DNA of 64,000 nt from assembly GCF_900111875.1 (NCBI RefSeq), contig NZ_FOJU01000004.1, forward strand, positions 248,001-312,000, in the 5' to 3' direction. The notes beneath the pieces are model-generated. The model was not told where the DNA came from, did no database searches, and was given only the letters and a program-made list of their open reading frames with translations. Of the stretch, positions 1 to 8,573 are shown piece after piece. The position numbers and the translations under genes were made by a program. This stretch comes from Poseidonocella pacifica (GTDB taxonomy: Bacteria > Pseudomonadota > Alphaproteobacteria > Rhodobacterales > Rhodobacteraceae). Positions within the stretch are counted from its first letter, which is position 1. Each line of letters begins with the position of its first letter.

Positions 1-307
1 GAGCGAGGGCGGCCAGATGTGGTTCGACCAGATGGCGATTCCGACCGATGCTCCGAACCCGGACGGCGCCCATCAGTTCCTGAACTTCATCATGGACGCC
101 CAGAACATGGCCGCCGCGTCCAACTATGTCTATTACGCCAACGGCAACGAGGCATCGCAGGAGTTTCTCGAAGAGGATGTGATCGGCGATCCGGCGATCT
201 ACCCAAGCGAGGAAGCGCGCGAAAACCTCTACACGACCACGCCCTATGACCCCAAGGTTCAGCGGGTCGTGACCCGGCTCTGGACCAAGATCAAATCCGG
301 CACCTGA
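1..307 (+). CDS. potF: Polyamine ABC transporter substrate-binding protein, C-terminal part
   Basis: The gene enters from the left edge; the reading frame starts at base 2, so 101 C-terminal residues are visible before the TGA at 305-307. The sequence resembles the C-terminal lobe of PotD/PotF-type periplasmic spermidine/putrescine binding proteins, with the typical end containing YPSEEAR and a tail with RLWTKIKSGT. It would capture a polyamine in the periplasm and deliver it to the two permeases encoded downstream. Assignment leans on the following ATPase and PotH/PotI-like genes in the same direction. The exact ligand (putrescine, spermidine or another cation) cannot be read from this fragment. 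Confidence 0.85.
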   Translation, partial: SEGGQMWFDQMAIPTDAPNPDGAHQFLNFIMDAQNMAAASNYVYYANGNEASQEFLEEDVIGDPAIYPSEEARENLYTTTPYDPKVQRVVTRLWTKIKSGT

Positions 308-317
308 ATCGAACTCC

Positions 318-342
318 GGCCCGCGCCTGATCCGCGCGGGCC
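318..342 (+). other. Intergenic hairpin between binding-protein and ATPase genes
   Basis: A perfect 9-bp GC-only stem (318-326 with 334-342) and a 7-nt loop lie in the 54-bp gap between the binding-protein stop and the ATPase start. No T-run follows, so it is not a standard intrinsic terminator. In ABC operons such stems commonly protect the binding-protein message from 3' exonucleases or partly terminate transcription, raising binding-protein levels; that role is inferred here. Confidence 0.6.
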
Positions 343-361
343 GTGCATTGCAAGGACAGGC

Positions 362-1486
362 ATGCCGCAAACAGTCTTCGCCCCATGGGACGACCCGAAG
401 GAAACCCCGCTCATCCGGTTTGAGGGTGTGACCAAGCGCTTTGGCGATTTCACCGCCATCGACAATGTCAGCGTCGATATCTTTGCGCGGGAATTCTTCG
501 CGCTGCTCGGGCCATCGGGCTGTGGCAAGACCACCTTGATGCGCATGCTTGGCGGGTTCGAAACCCCGACCGAGGGCAAGATATGGCTGGGTGGGCAGGA
601 CATCGGGCGCACGCCGCCGAACAAGCGCCCCGTGAACATGATGTTTCAGTCCTATGCGCTCTTCCCACATCTGAGCGTATGGGAAAACATCGCCTTTGGC
701 CTGCGGCGCGAGAGGTTGGACAAGGACAAGATCGCCGCACGCGTCGAGGAGATGCTGCGGTTGACGCGGCTTCAGAGGTTCGCAAAGCGCAAACCGCACC
801 AGATCTCGGGTGGGCAACGGCAGCGGGTCGCGCTTGCACGGTCACTGGCGAAGGCGCCGAAACTTTTACTGTTGGATGAGCCGCTCGGCGCGCTGGATGC
901 GAAACTCCGGCAGGACACGCAATTCGAGCTGGTCGACATCCAAGAGAAGACCGGCACCACCTTCGTCATCGTCACCCACGATCAGGAAGAGGCGATGACC
1001 GTTGCCACCCGCGTCGCCGTGATGGACGAGGGCCGCATCGTGCAGATTTCCACGCCCGACAAGATCTATGAAGAGCCGCAGAGCGTGTATGTGGCGGATT
1101 TCATCGGCGACGTGAACATCATCGAAGGCACGGCATCGGCTACCGGCCCAGAGACATATGCGATCACGTGGGGTGAGGGGCGCCCGCCGCTCATCGCCCA
1201 GAGCCAACGAAGCTTCAGCGAGGGTCAGGCATGTTCGTTGGCCATTCGGCCCGAAAAGGTCGCGATCCATGCTCAGGAGCCTGAGGCGCTCAACCGGGTG
1301 CGGGGCAAGATCCTCGACATCGCCTATCTCGGGAACCTCTCGACCTACCACGTTGAGTTGGCGGGGGGGCAAATCGTCAAGGCACAGGAAGCGAACACGC
1401 GGCGCATTGCCCGTCGCAGCTTCACCTGGGAGGATGAGGTCTGGCTCAGCTGGTCCGATACTGCCGGGGTGCTTCTGGCCGAATGA
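362..1486 (+). CDS. potA: Polyamine ABC transporter ATP-binding protein
   Basis: A 374-residue ATPase of the spermidine/putrescine (PotA/PotG) class that powers uptake at the inner membrane. Walker A (GPSGCGKTT) is at residues 50-58, the ISGGQ signature at 148-152, and Walker B (LLLLDEP) at 168-174, followed by the switch histidine in VTHDQEEA. The C-terminal third is the TOBE regulatory domain usual in this class. It follows the binding protein by 54 bp and its stop overlaps the first permease start by 4 bp (ATGA), so the two are probably translationally coupled. Confidence 0.93.
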   Translation: MPQTVFAPWDDPKETPLIRFEGVTKRFGDFTAIDNVSVDIFAREFFALLGPSGCGKTTLMRMLGGFETPTEGKIWLGGQDIGRTPPNKRPVNMMFQSYALFPHLSVWENIAFGLRRERLDKDKIAARVEEMLRLTRLQRFAKRKPHQISGGQRQRVALARSLAKAPKLLLLDEPLGALDAKLRQDTQFELVDIQEKTGTTFVIVTHDQEEAMTVATRVAVMDEGRIVQISTPDKIYEEPQSVYVADFIGDVNIIEGTASATGPETYAITWGEGRPPLIAQSQRSFSEGQACSLAIRPEKVAIHAQEPEALNRVRGKILDIAYLGNLSTYHVELAGGQIVKAQEANTRRIARRSFTWEDEVWLSWSDTAGVLLAE

Positions 1487-2373
1487 GACGCATTTTCGTC
1501 ATAGCGGTCCCGTACCTCTGGCTGCTGGCACTTTTCCTCGTTCCATTCCTGATCGTGTTGAAAATCGCCCTCAGCGATATGGCGTTGGCGATCCCACCCT
1601 ATGCCCCGACCCTCGATTTTCAGGCCGGATGGGCCGGTATCAAGGCATTCGTCTCCGAGCTTGATTTCGAGAACTTCACCTTTCTCGCCAGCGACGATCT
1701 TTACTGGAAAGCATATCTGTCCAGCTTGCGGATCGCTCTTGTCTCGACCTTCCTGACGCTGCTTATTGGCTATCCGATGGCCTATGCCATGGCTCGGTCG
1801 CCGGAGGCATGGCGGCCCACCCTGCTCATGCTGGTGATCCTGCCGTTCTGGACCTCCTTCCTGATCCGGGTCTATTCGTGGATGGGGATCCTCAGTTCTG
1901 AGGGGTATCTCAACCAGTTTCTCCTATGGATTGGCCTGATCGATACGCCACTGGCGATCATCAATACCAATCTCGCGGTCTATATCGGCGTGGTCTACAC
2001 GTACCTGCCCTTCATGATCCTTCCGGTCTATGCCACGCTTGAAAAGCTTGACGGGCAGCTGCTGGAGGCGGCCGAGGATCTGGGGTGCTCCCGCCTTTCC
2101 GCGTTCTGGCTGGTGACGTTCCCGCTGTCGCGGAGCGGGATTATTGCGGGGTGTTTTCTCGTCTTCATTCCAACGATTGGTGAATTTGTGATCCCCTCGC
2201 TGCTCGGGGGATCTGATACGCTGATGATCGGCAAGGTTCTGTGGGAAGAATTCTTCTCCAACCGCGATTGGCCGGTGGCCTCGGCGGTCGCGGTCATCTT
2301 GCTGTTGATCCTGATCATTCCGATCGTCTTGTTCCAGCGAAACGAGCAAAAACAGCGGGAGTCCGAAGGATGA
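1483..2373 (+). CDS. potH: Polyamine ABC transporter permease (PotH/PotB type)
   Basis: A 296-residue integral membrane protein with about six hydrophobic segments and a BPD_transp_1 domain. The EAA loop, LLEAAEDLGCSRLSAFWLVTFPL, which docks on the ATPase, lies in the C-terminal half. It opens with a short cytoplasmic end (MRRIF) and a first helix, then a periplasmic loop before the core domain, as in PotB/PotH. It forms the membrane channel with the next gene. ATGA overlaps join it to both neighbours. Confidence 0.92.
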   Translation: MRRIFVIAVPYLWLLALFLVPFLIVLKIALSDMALAIPPYAPTLDFQAGWAGIKAFVSELDFENFTFLASDDLYWKAYLSSLRIALVSTFLTLLIGYPMAYAMARSPEAWRPTLLMLVILPFWTSFLIRVYSWMGILSSEGYLNQFLLWIGLIDTPLAIINTNLAVYIGVVYTYLPFMILPVYATLEKLDGQLLEAAEDLGCSRLSAFWLVTFPLSRSGIIAGCFLVFIPTIGEFVIPSLLGGSDTLMIGKVLWEEFFSNRDWPVASAVAVILLLILIIPIVLFQRNEQKQRESEG

Positions 2374-3188
2374 GGCGCCTGTCCCTGTTCAACGTGACCT
2401 CGCTCTCGCTGGGGTTCGCGTTCCTCTACTTGCCGATGATCATCCTCGTGATCTATTCCTTCAATGCCTCCAAACTCGTCACCGTCTGGGCCGGGTTTTC
2501 GACGCGGTGGTATGGCGAGTTGCTCTCTAACGAGGCGTTTCTCGATGCGGCCTGGGTCACGATCCGCGTTGCGGTGATGAGTTCGACCGTGGCGACGGTG
2601 CTCGGGACGATGGCGGCGTGGGTACTGATCCGGATGGGCCGGTTTCCGGGGCGGACCCTATTTTCCGGGATGGTCTATGCGCCGCTCGTCATGCCTGAGG
2701 TGATCACCGGCCTGTCACTTCTGCTGCTCTTTATCGGGATCGGGTTAGATCGCGGGGTGCTGACCATCGTGCTTGCCCATACGACATTCTCGATGTGTTA
2801 TGTCTCTGTCGTGGTGTCCTCGCGCCTCGCCAGCTTCGATCAGTCGCTGGAAGAAGCCGCGCTCGATCTTGGGTGTACGCAGTGGCAGGCATTCCGCCTC
2901 GTTACCTTGCCCATCATCGCACCCGCTGTCATCTCTGGCTGGTTGCTGGCATTCACCCTGTCGCTTGATGATCTTGTGATCGCCTCCTTTACGGCGGGTC
3001 CGTCGGCAACGACCCTGCCAATCAAGATTTTCAGCTCGATCCGCCTTGGGGTCAGCCCGGAAATCAATGCGCTTTCAACCATCATGATCGGAATCGTGGC
3101 CGTCGGCGTCGTCATTGCCTCGCTCGCAACCAAGCGCAGTGTCTTGCGCCAGCGGGCCGATGAACACGCCGCAGCCCGCGCAGACTGA
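2370..3188 (+). CDS. potI: Polyamine ABC transporter permease (PotI/PotC type)
   Basis: A 272-residue second permease. An in-frame ATG exists at 2241, but the start at 2370 is chosen because it gives the usual 4-bp ATGA overlap and an N-terminus (MRRLSLFNV) leading into the first transmembrane helix; the upstream extension would be charged and overlap 130 bp of the previous gene. The EAA loop is EEAALDLGCTQWQAFRLVTLP. Its stop shares one base with the start of the next gene (TGATG). Confidence 0.92.
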   Translation: MRRLSLFNVTSLSLGFAFLYLPMIILVIYSFNASKLVTVWAGFSTRWYGELLSNEAFLDAAWVTIRVAVMSSTVATVLGTMAAWVLIRMGRFPGRTLFSGMVYAPLVMPEVITGLSLLLLFIGIGLDRGVLTIVLAHTTFSMCYVSVVVSSRLASFDQSLEEAALDLGCTQWQAFRLVTLPIIAPAVISGWLLAFTLSLDDLVIASFTAGPSATTLPIKIFSSIRLGVSPEINALSTIMIGIVAVGVVIASLATKRSVLRQRADEHAAARAD

Positions 3189-4468
3189 TGCGCCGACTGT
3201 ATGAGCCGCGGGCCTATGCCGCCGAGAGCCTTCAGGGGTGCTATTGGCCCACAACCGTCGAATTGCCGCGTTTTCCGCCGCCTGCCGGGGATACCGCGTC
3301 GCAGGTGGCCGTGGTGGGCGCGGGCTTCACGGGGCTTTCGGCGGCGCTGCACCTCGCTGAGCAGGGTTATGACGTCGCCGTATTCGATGAGCATCAGCCG
3401 GGTTGGGGCGCATCGGGCCGGAACGGGGGGTTCTGTTGCATCGGTGGCGCGATGCTGCGGCATGAGAGCATCGTCAAGCGTCATGGCACCCATGCCGCGG
3501 CCGAGTGGGCCGAAGTACAGCAGTCAGCCGTTGAACTCGTCGACGACCTTGTAACGCGGCACGCCATGGAGGTGGATCGTCATTCCCAAGGGGAAACCGT
3601 CCTCGCTCATTCCGCGCGGGCCATGCGCCAGCTCCGCGAAGACGGTGGCGAGGTGATTGAGCGGGCAGATCTCGGGGCGCGGGGGATTTCGGGGCCCTTT
3701 CATGGCGGGTTGCGACACCCTCACGGCTTTGCGCTCAATCCCCGCAAATACCTCGCGGGTCTGATAGCGGCTTGCGTCGCTGCCGGAGTTCGCATCCATG
3801 GCGGCACCACAATCGAGGATGTCGCATCCGGCGGTCTTCGCTCTTCCCACGGGCTGCATCGCGCCGAACATACCCTGCTTGCCACCAACGGATATGGCGC
3901 CGAAGACGTGCCCCGTTGGTCAGGGCGGCGGATCTTGCCGGTCTTCTCCAATATCATGGTAACACGGCCCCTGACCGACGCGGAACGCGAGGCGCAGGGA
4001 TGGCATAGCCGCCAGATGTGCTACGACACGCGAAACCTGCTCCATTACTTTCGTCTCCTGCCGGAGAACCGCATGCTGTTCGGGATGCGCGGCGGTCTCC
4101 GCGCGACGGAGTCCAGCGACCGCCGCATGGCGCGCGCGATCCGGGCGCATTTTGATGAGATGTTTCCGGCGTGGCGTGCGGTCGAGACGACCCATTTCTG
4201 GTCCGGACTGGTATGCCTCACAGGCGCGCGCAGACCCTACATCGGCCCGGTGCCAGACATGAAAGGGGTTTGGACGGGCTTTGGCTGGCATGGGAACGGC
4301 GTGGCGATGGGAACCTATGCCGGGCGTGTGCTTGCGGGCTGCGTGACGGGGGCAGGGGATATTCCCGAACTCCTCCGCGCGCCGCCGCCCGCGTTGCCCT
4401 TCGGGCGCTTTCGCCGCGCGCTCTTGCGCCCGGTCTTTGCCGGTCTCGCCCTCGCGGATCGGCTGTGA
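3188..4468 (+). CDS. FAD-dependent oxidoreductase, gamma-glutamylputrescine oxidase-like
   Basis: A 426-residue DAO-family flavoprotein. The dinucleotide-binding motif VAVVGAGFTGLSAALHLAE begins near residue 39 and is followed by the GWGASGRNGGF segment typical of PuuB/OrdL-type amine oxidoreductases. Start and upstream stop overlap by one base, so it belongs to the polyamine transporter operon. Together they suggest import and then oxidation of a polyamine or gamma-glutamylated amine, but no gamma-glutamylpolyamine synthetase is visible here, so the exact substrate is inferred. Its stop abuts the convergent next gene directly. Confidence 0.85.
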   Translation: MRRLYEPRAYAAESLQGCYWPTTVELPRFPPPAGDTASQVAVVGAGFTGLSAALHLAEQGYDVAVFDEHQPGWGASGRNGGFCCIGGAMLRHESIVKRHGTHAAAEWAEVQQSAVELVDDLVTRHAMEVDRHSQGETVLAHSARAMRQLREDGGEVIERADLGARGISGPFHGGLRHPHGFALNPRKYLAGLIAACVAAGVRIHGGTTIEDVASGGLRSSHGLHRAEHTLLATNGYGAEDVPRWSGRRILPVFSNIMVTRPLTDAEREAQGWHSRQMCYDTRNLLHYFRLLPENRMLFGMRGGLRATESSDRRMARAIRAHFDEMFPAWRAVETTHFWSGLVCLTGARRPYIGPVPDMKGVWTGFGWHGNGVAMGTYAGRVLAGCVTGAGDIPELLRAPPPALPFGRFRRALLRPVFAGLALADRL

Positions 4469-4768
4469 TCAGGCTGGGAAAGCCTTGTCCATCCGCTTCG
4501 CCAGCTTGATATCCAAGTCGGTCAGCCCGCCTGCATCATGGGTGCTCAAAGTGACCTCCACACGGTTGTAGACGTTGGACCATTCGGGGTGGTGGTTCAT
4601 CTTCTCGGCGACGATGGCGATCTGGGTCATCCACCCAAAGGCTGACGAAAACCCCTTGAACCGATATTCCCGCGTGATGGCATCGCGGCCATCGACCATG
4701 CGCCAACCCGCATCGAGAAGGGGCGCAAGGTCCGTTTCTCTTGCGCTGTCGTCCAGTATCTTGCTCAT
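4469..4768 (-). CDS. phhB: Pterin-4a-carbinolamine dehydratase
   Basis: A 99-residue protein with the family signature in [20 protein letters not shown], including the paired histidines of the active site. It dehydrates 4a-hydroxytetrahydrobiopterin formed by aromatic amino acid hydroxylases and can act as a DCoH-like dimer. No phenylalanine hydroxylase (phhA) is seen in the window. The start overlaps the stop of the upstream GNAT-like gene by 4 bp, indicating cotranscription. Confidence 0.92.
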   Translation of the reverse strand: MSKILDDSARETDLAPLLDAGWRMVDGRDAITREYRFKGFSSAFGWMTQIAIVAEKMNHHPEWSNVYNRVEVTLSTHDAGGLTDLDIKLAKRMDKAFPA

Positions 4769-5949
4769 TCCTGTTCCTCCACCTGCGCTTTGCGGAACGG
4801 CCCATAGGATGTCATGATCTCCATATCATCCTCAACCATCCGCCCTTCCTCCTCAAGGTAGCGCGCAATGGCCTTGGCGAAACCGGCATCCGCAATCCAG
4901 TGCAATGAATGCGTCGTGACCGGCAGATACCCCCGTGCCAACTTGTGCTCGCCCTGGGCTCCGGCCTCCACGCTGCCGAGCCCCTCGCGGATCGCATAGT
5001 CGATGGCCTGATAGTAGCAGAGTTCGAAATGCAGGCAGGGGTGATGTTCAGTGCAGCCCCAGTAGCGCCCGAACAAGGCATCGCGCCCGATGAAATTGAG
5101 CGCGCCCGCGACATACTCTCCGTCCCGCTCGGCAAGAACGAGCAGCATGTCGTCGCGCATCGTGTCATGCACACGGTCAAAGAATGCCCGCGTCAGATAG
5201 GGGGAACCCCACTTTCGCGCGCCTGTGTCCTGATAGAAATGCCAGAAGGCATCCCAGTGGTGTGCTTCGATCTGATCGCCGGTGAGGGTGTGGATCTCGC
5301 CTCCGAACCCTTGCGCGGTCGCGCGTTCCTTGCGCATGTTCTTGCGCTTGCGCGAGCTGAGAGAGTTCAGGAAGGCGTCGAAGTCGGTATAGCCGTCGTT
5401 TTTCCAATGGAATTGATGGGTGCGCCGCGCGAGCAGGCCCATGGCCTCACCTGCGATGGCTTCGGCCTCGGTACAAAAGGTGACGTGGAGAGAGGAAAGC
5501 TGGTTCTCCGAGGCGATTTGTACCGCACCCTGAACCAGCGCATTGATCCCGGTCGTCTCATGACCGGGTCGCGCCAGAAAGCGCCGCCCGGTGGCCGGAG
5601 TGAACGGGACCGCGATCTGAAGCTTGGGGTAATAGCTGCCCCCTGCCGCCTCATAGGCATGTGCCCAATTGTGGTCGAAGATATACTCGCCCTGACTATG
5701 CCCCTTGGCATACATCGGCGCGACGGCGATCAACTTGCCCCCCAGATAGGCAGCGAGGTGATGCGGTTGCCAACCAGTGCGAGGGCCGACCGACCCGCTC
5801 CATTCCAACGCCTCGAGAAAGGCCCACGTTGTGAAGGGATCGAGAGGCCGGCCGCCGCCTTTGGCCTCGGGGCAGGCACAGGCATCCCACTCGGATTGCG
5901 GGATGTCGGTGATGCTGTGGAGGAGTCGGATCTCTATGGTATCGGTCAT
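4765..5949 (-). CDS. GNAT/FemAB-like acyltransferase family protein (DUF482)
   Basis: A 394-residue protein of the peptidogalycan biosynthesis/recognition (DUF482) family, related in fold to GNAT and FemAB aminoacyltransferases. Recognisable parts are the N-terminal [16 protein letters not shown] segment, the central [20 protein letters not shown] stretch, and the C-terminal [15 protein letters not shown]. The family is widespread in proteobacteria without an established substrate. It lies 43 bp after the GDPD gene and overlaps phhB by 4 bp. Confidence 0.85.
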   Translation of the reverse strand: MTDTIEIRLLHSITDIPQSEWDACACPEAKGGGRPLDPFTTWAFLEALEWSGSVGPRTGWQPHHLAAYLGGKLIAVAPMYAKGHSQGEYIFDHNWAHAYEAAGGSYYPKLQIAVPFTPATGRRFLARPGHETTGINALVQGAVQIASENQLSSLHVTFCTEAEAIAGEAMGLLARRTHQFHWKNDGYTDFDAFLNSLSSRKRKNMRKERATAQGFGGEIHTLTGDQIEAHHWDAFWHFYQDTGARKWGSPYLTRAFFDRVHDTMRDDMLLVLAERDGEYVAGALNFIGRDALFGRYWGCTEHHPCLHFELCYYQAIDYAIREGLGSVEAGAQGEHKLARGYLPVTTHSLHWIADAGFAKAIARYLEEEGRMVEDDMEIMTSYGPFRKAQVEEQE

Positions 5950-5992
5950 GACCTGCCTTCCCGGGGAAGATCTGGCCCTTTGGTCGCGCGGA

Positions 5993-6751
5993 TCAAGCGG
6001 GCAAATAGGTCTCGAAGGTCACGTTTTGCGCGATTTTGCGCGCCTCTGCCTCCGCGGCGGGGCTGCGGATGGTCCAGCAGAGGATCGGTGTTCCGGCATC
6101 TCTGAGGTCCTGCACGCGGTCTCGCGAAAGATCACGCGCTTCGTGACTGATGAAACTGGCGCCGACGGCATCGAAGTCGGGAATGTCACGCAAGGCATCG
6201 CGGCGACTGGCGGGTAGCAGGGGCCAGTCTTTGGGATCGTAGGAACAGGTTGTGATGCCACGGGCGATATCAGGGGCGATCCGCGCCATCTCGGCGACCG
6301 AATGGGGATTGAAGGACATGACCGCGACCGGCCCTTCATACCGGGCGAGTTCCGCAGCGGTTGCCGCCTCAAGAGCGCCAACGTTGTCGCCCATGGCACC
6401 GTCCTGATCCTTGATTTCGATCAGCAGGGGCACGCGACCCGCCACCTGCTCCAGAACATCGGCAAGGGCTGGAATGCCCTGCGCTCCGCCGCGCAGGGTG
6501 GTTTGTTGAAGGGCACCGGCGGTCCGCAGATGCACCGGCCCGCGTTCGAACGTCAGCCGGTCCAGCTCATAGTCATGGAACACCATCGCCACGCCATCGG
6601 CGCTGAGCTGCAGGTCGATCTCTATCCCATAGCCATGCGCCATGGCGGCGGCGATGGCGGCACGGCTGTTTTCCGGTCTCCCATCGGCAACGTTATGCAA
6701 GGCGCGATGCGCGATGGGACGGGCGAGGAACGCGGGGTGCAGAGCGGTCAT
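5993..6751 (-). CDS. Glycerophosphodiester phosphodiesterase
   Basis: A 252-residue GDPD-family enzyme that hydrolyses glycerophosphodiesters to glycerol-3-phosphate and an alcohol. The catalytic pattern is present: HRALHN...PENS near the start, EIDLQLSADG and FHDYELDRLT. The frame is open much further upstream, but the start at 6751 is preferred because it gives MTALHPAFLARPIAHR and a 4-bp overlap with ridA. No signal peptide is visible, so a cytoplasmic role is likely. Confidence 0.9.
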   Translation of the reverse strand: MTALHPAFLARPIAHRALHNVADGRPENSRAAIAAAMAHGYGIEIDLQLSADGVAMVFHDYELDRLTFERGPVHLRTAGALQQTTLRGGAQGIPALADVLEQVAGRVPLLIEIKDQDGAMGDNVGALEAATAAELARYEGPVAVMSFNPHSVAEMARIAPDIARGITTCSYDPKDWPLLPASRRDALRDIPDFDAVGASFISHEARDLSRDRVQDLRDAGTPILCWTIRSPAAEAEARKIAQNVTFETYLPA

Positions 6752-7209
6752 CGGATCTGAAAGATGCCTTCGATCTCGACAGCGACGCCGAGCGGAAGAG
6801 AGGCTGCCGAAACCGCGGAGCGCGCGTGGCGGCCAGCGTCGCCCAACACTTCGACGAGAAAGTCCGACGCGCCGTTGACGACCTTGGGTTGTTCCGTGAA
6901 TTCGCCGGTGGAATTGACAAATGCGGTAAGCTTCACCACGCGTACCAAGCGCCCGAGATCGCCACCGCACGCCGCTTTTGCTTGCGACAGAAGGCTGATC
7001 GCGCAGCGTTTCGCAGCGGCAGCCCCTGCTTCGACATCCATGTCGGCGCCCAGCTTGCCGGTAATCAATCCATTGTCGTCCGCCGAAATCTGTCCCGAGA
7101 CATGCACCAGATCGCCCACCTGCACGAAGGGGACATAGTTGGCCGCCGGGGCGGGGGCGTCGGGCAGAGTGATGCCCAGTTCGGCCAGCCGGTCTCCGAT
7201 AGCGCTCAT
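6748..7209 (-). CDS. ridA: RidA/YjgF-family protein
   Basis: A 153-residue member of the YjgF/YER057c/UK114 family, which deaminates reactive enamine/imine intermediates. The family core is seen in VQVGDLVHVSGQIS and in the C-terminal PLGVAVEIEGIFQI. It is longer than the archetypal ~128-residue RidA and belongs to the longer YjgH/TdcF-related subgroup. It sits between the secretion adaptor (62 bp upstream) and the phosphodiesterase (4-bp overlap). Confidence 0.85.
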   Translation of the reverse strand: MSAIGDRLAELGITLPDAPAPAANYVPFVQVGDLVHVSGQISADDNGLITGKLGADMDVEAGAAAAKRCAISLLSQAKAACGGDLGRLVRVVKLTAFVNSTGEFTEQPKVVNGASDFLVEVLGDAGRHARSAVSAASLPLGVAVEIEGIFQIR

Positions 7210-7271
7210 CGCAAAACTCCTCTGCTTCGTTTGCGCGGCAGGCTAGTCCGGCCACGTAGGGAAGAAAAGGC

Positions 7272-8573
7272 TCAGCCGTCGCGGAAAGCCTTGGCGAGGT
7301 AATCGGTCAGCGGTTTGACGAGGTAGGCCAGAGGCGAGCGGTCCTGCGTGCGCAGGAATGTCTCCACCGGCATGCCGGGGATCAGGGTGATGCCATCAGG
7401 CAGTTTGGCCTGCTCTCCCTCGCTGAGCCGAATCTCTGCCCGGTAGTAGGTAAGGGTGGAGCGCTCATCGGTGAAGGCATCGGCGGAGATCTGCGTGACC
7501 GTGCCGAGCAACTCCGGCGTGGTGCGCTGATCAAAAGTTGAGAACCGAAGCACCACTTCCTGATCAAGGCGGATCTTGTCGATGTCGATCGGCTCTATCT
7601 GCGCGGCGATGACGAGCGGGCGGTCCTGCGGAACCAGATAAAGGACCGGATCGGCGGGGCGGATGACCGAGCGCGGCGTGAACACCGTAAGCCCGTAGAC
7701 AATGCCGGACACGGGCGCGCGAATATCGAGCCGGTCAAGCTGCTCCACGAGTGTCCTGCGGCGTTCACCGGTCTCAAGCTCGTTCACGCTTAGATCGCGA
7801 AGCTGGGTAATCGCCTCTTCGCGGCGCTTGTCCCCGAGATTGAGGATTTGAATTTCTATTTCGGTGATCCGACCCTCTGCCTGTGCGCGCTGCGCGGTGA
7901 GTTCGCCGACAGAGCCCGACAGGCTGGCCTCTTCGCGGCGCAGGGCAAGCACGCTGCTTGCCTGTGCAAGGCCCCGGTCGAGCAGGGATTGCTGATTGGC
8001 CAGTTCTTCGCGGATCAAACCAAGCTGCGTTTGGAGGGAGGCCTGTTGCGCGTCGATACCTTCGATTTGGCTCTCCGTCTGACGGCGCCGTTTGCGAAGT
8101 TGATCGATTTCGCTCGCGATGGAGGACCGGCGGGCCGTAAAGAGGCGTTGCTGCCCATCGACGAGTTTCTCAAAGCTTTCGTTCTCCGCAGCGGCTTCGA
8201 GCAGAAGCGGATCAAAGGTGATCTCTTCTGCGTCGTCTCGCTCCGCTTCGAGGCGGCCGATCCGGGCCAGGATTTCATAAAGCTGGTTCTCGACCACCGA
8301 CAGCTCAGAGCGAAGCTGCGTCGGTTCAAGCCGGATCAGAAGGTCGCCTGCGGCCACCTCGTCCCCTTCATCGACGATAATCTCCTCGACGACGCCGCCA
8401 TCGGGGTGCTGCACCACCTGTCGGTTCTGATCTACCTCGATCCGGCCCTGCGCGATGATCGCGCCGGAAATCGTGGTGAAGGTGGCCCAGGTCCCGAAGC
8501 CCCCGACCAACACGATGAGGGCAATCACCCCAACAAGAAGATGGCCCCGTGCGGACCAGGCCCCGCCGTTCAC
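7272..8573 (-). CDS. HlyD-family type I secretion periplasmic adaptor
   Basis: A 433-residue membrane-fusion protein. It has a short cytoplasmic N-terminus, one transmembrane helix (LLVGVIALIVLVGGFGTWATF, residues ~10-30), a lipoyl/barrel half (VVQHPDGGVVEEIIVDEGDEV), a long coiled-coil hairpin (about residues 90-290, rich in Glu/Arg/Gln heptads) and a beta-barrel C-terminus. It bridges the inner-membrane ATPase to a TolC-type outer-membrane channel. Its start overlaps the ATPase stop by 4 bp. Confidence 0.92.
   Translation of the reverse strand: MNGGAWSARGHLLVGVIALIVLVGGFGTWATFTTISGAIIAQGRIEVDQNRQVVQHPDGGVVEEIIVDEGDEVAAGDLLIRLEPTQLRSELSVVENQLYEILARIGRLEAERDDAEEITFDPLLLEAAAENESFEKLVDGQQRLFTARRSSIASEIDQLRKRRRQTESQIEGIDAQQASLQTQLGLIREELANQQSLLDRGLAQASSVLALRREEASLSGSVGELTAQRAQAEGRITEIEIQILNLGDKRREEAITQLRDLSVNELETGERRRTLVEQLDRLDIRAPVSGIVYGLTVFTPRSVIRPADPVLYLVPQDRPLVIAAQIEPIDIDKIRLDQEVVLRFSTFDQRTTPELLGTVTQISADAFTDERSTLTYYRAEIRLSEGEQAKLPDGITLIPGMPVETFLRTQDRSPLAYLVKPLTDYLAKAFRDG

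Noticed and set aside
4909-6105. 398-codon plus-strand frame opposite the acyltransferase gene
   Set aside because: It is antisense to a DUF482-family gene with clear motifs; the translation shows no family features and reflects GC-rich third positions.
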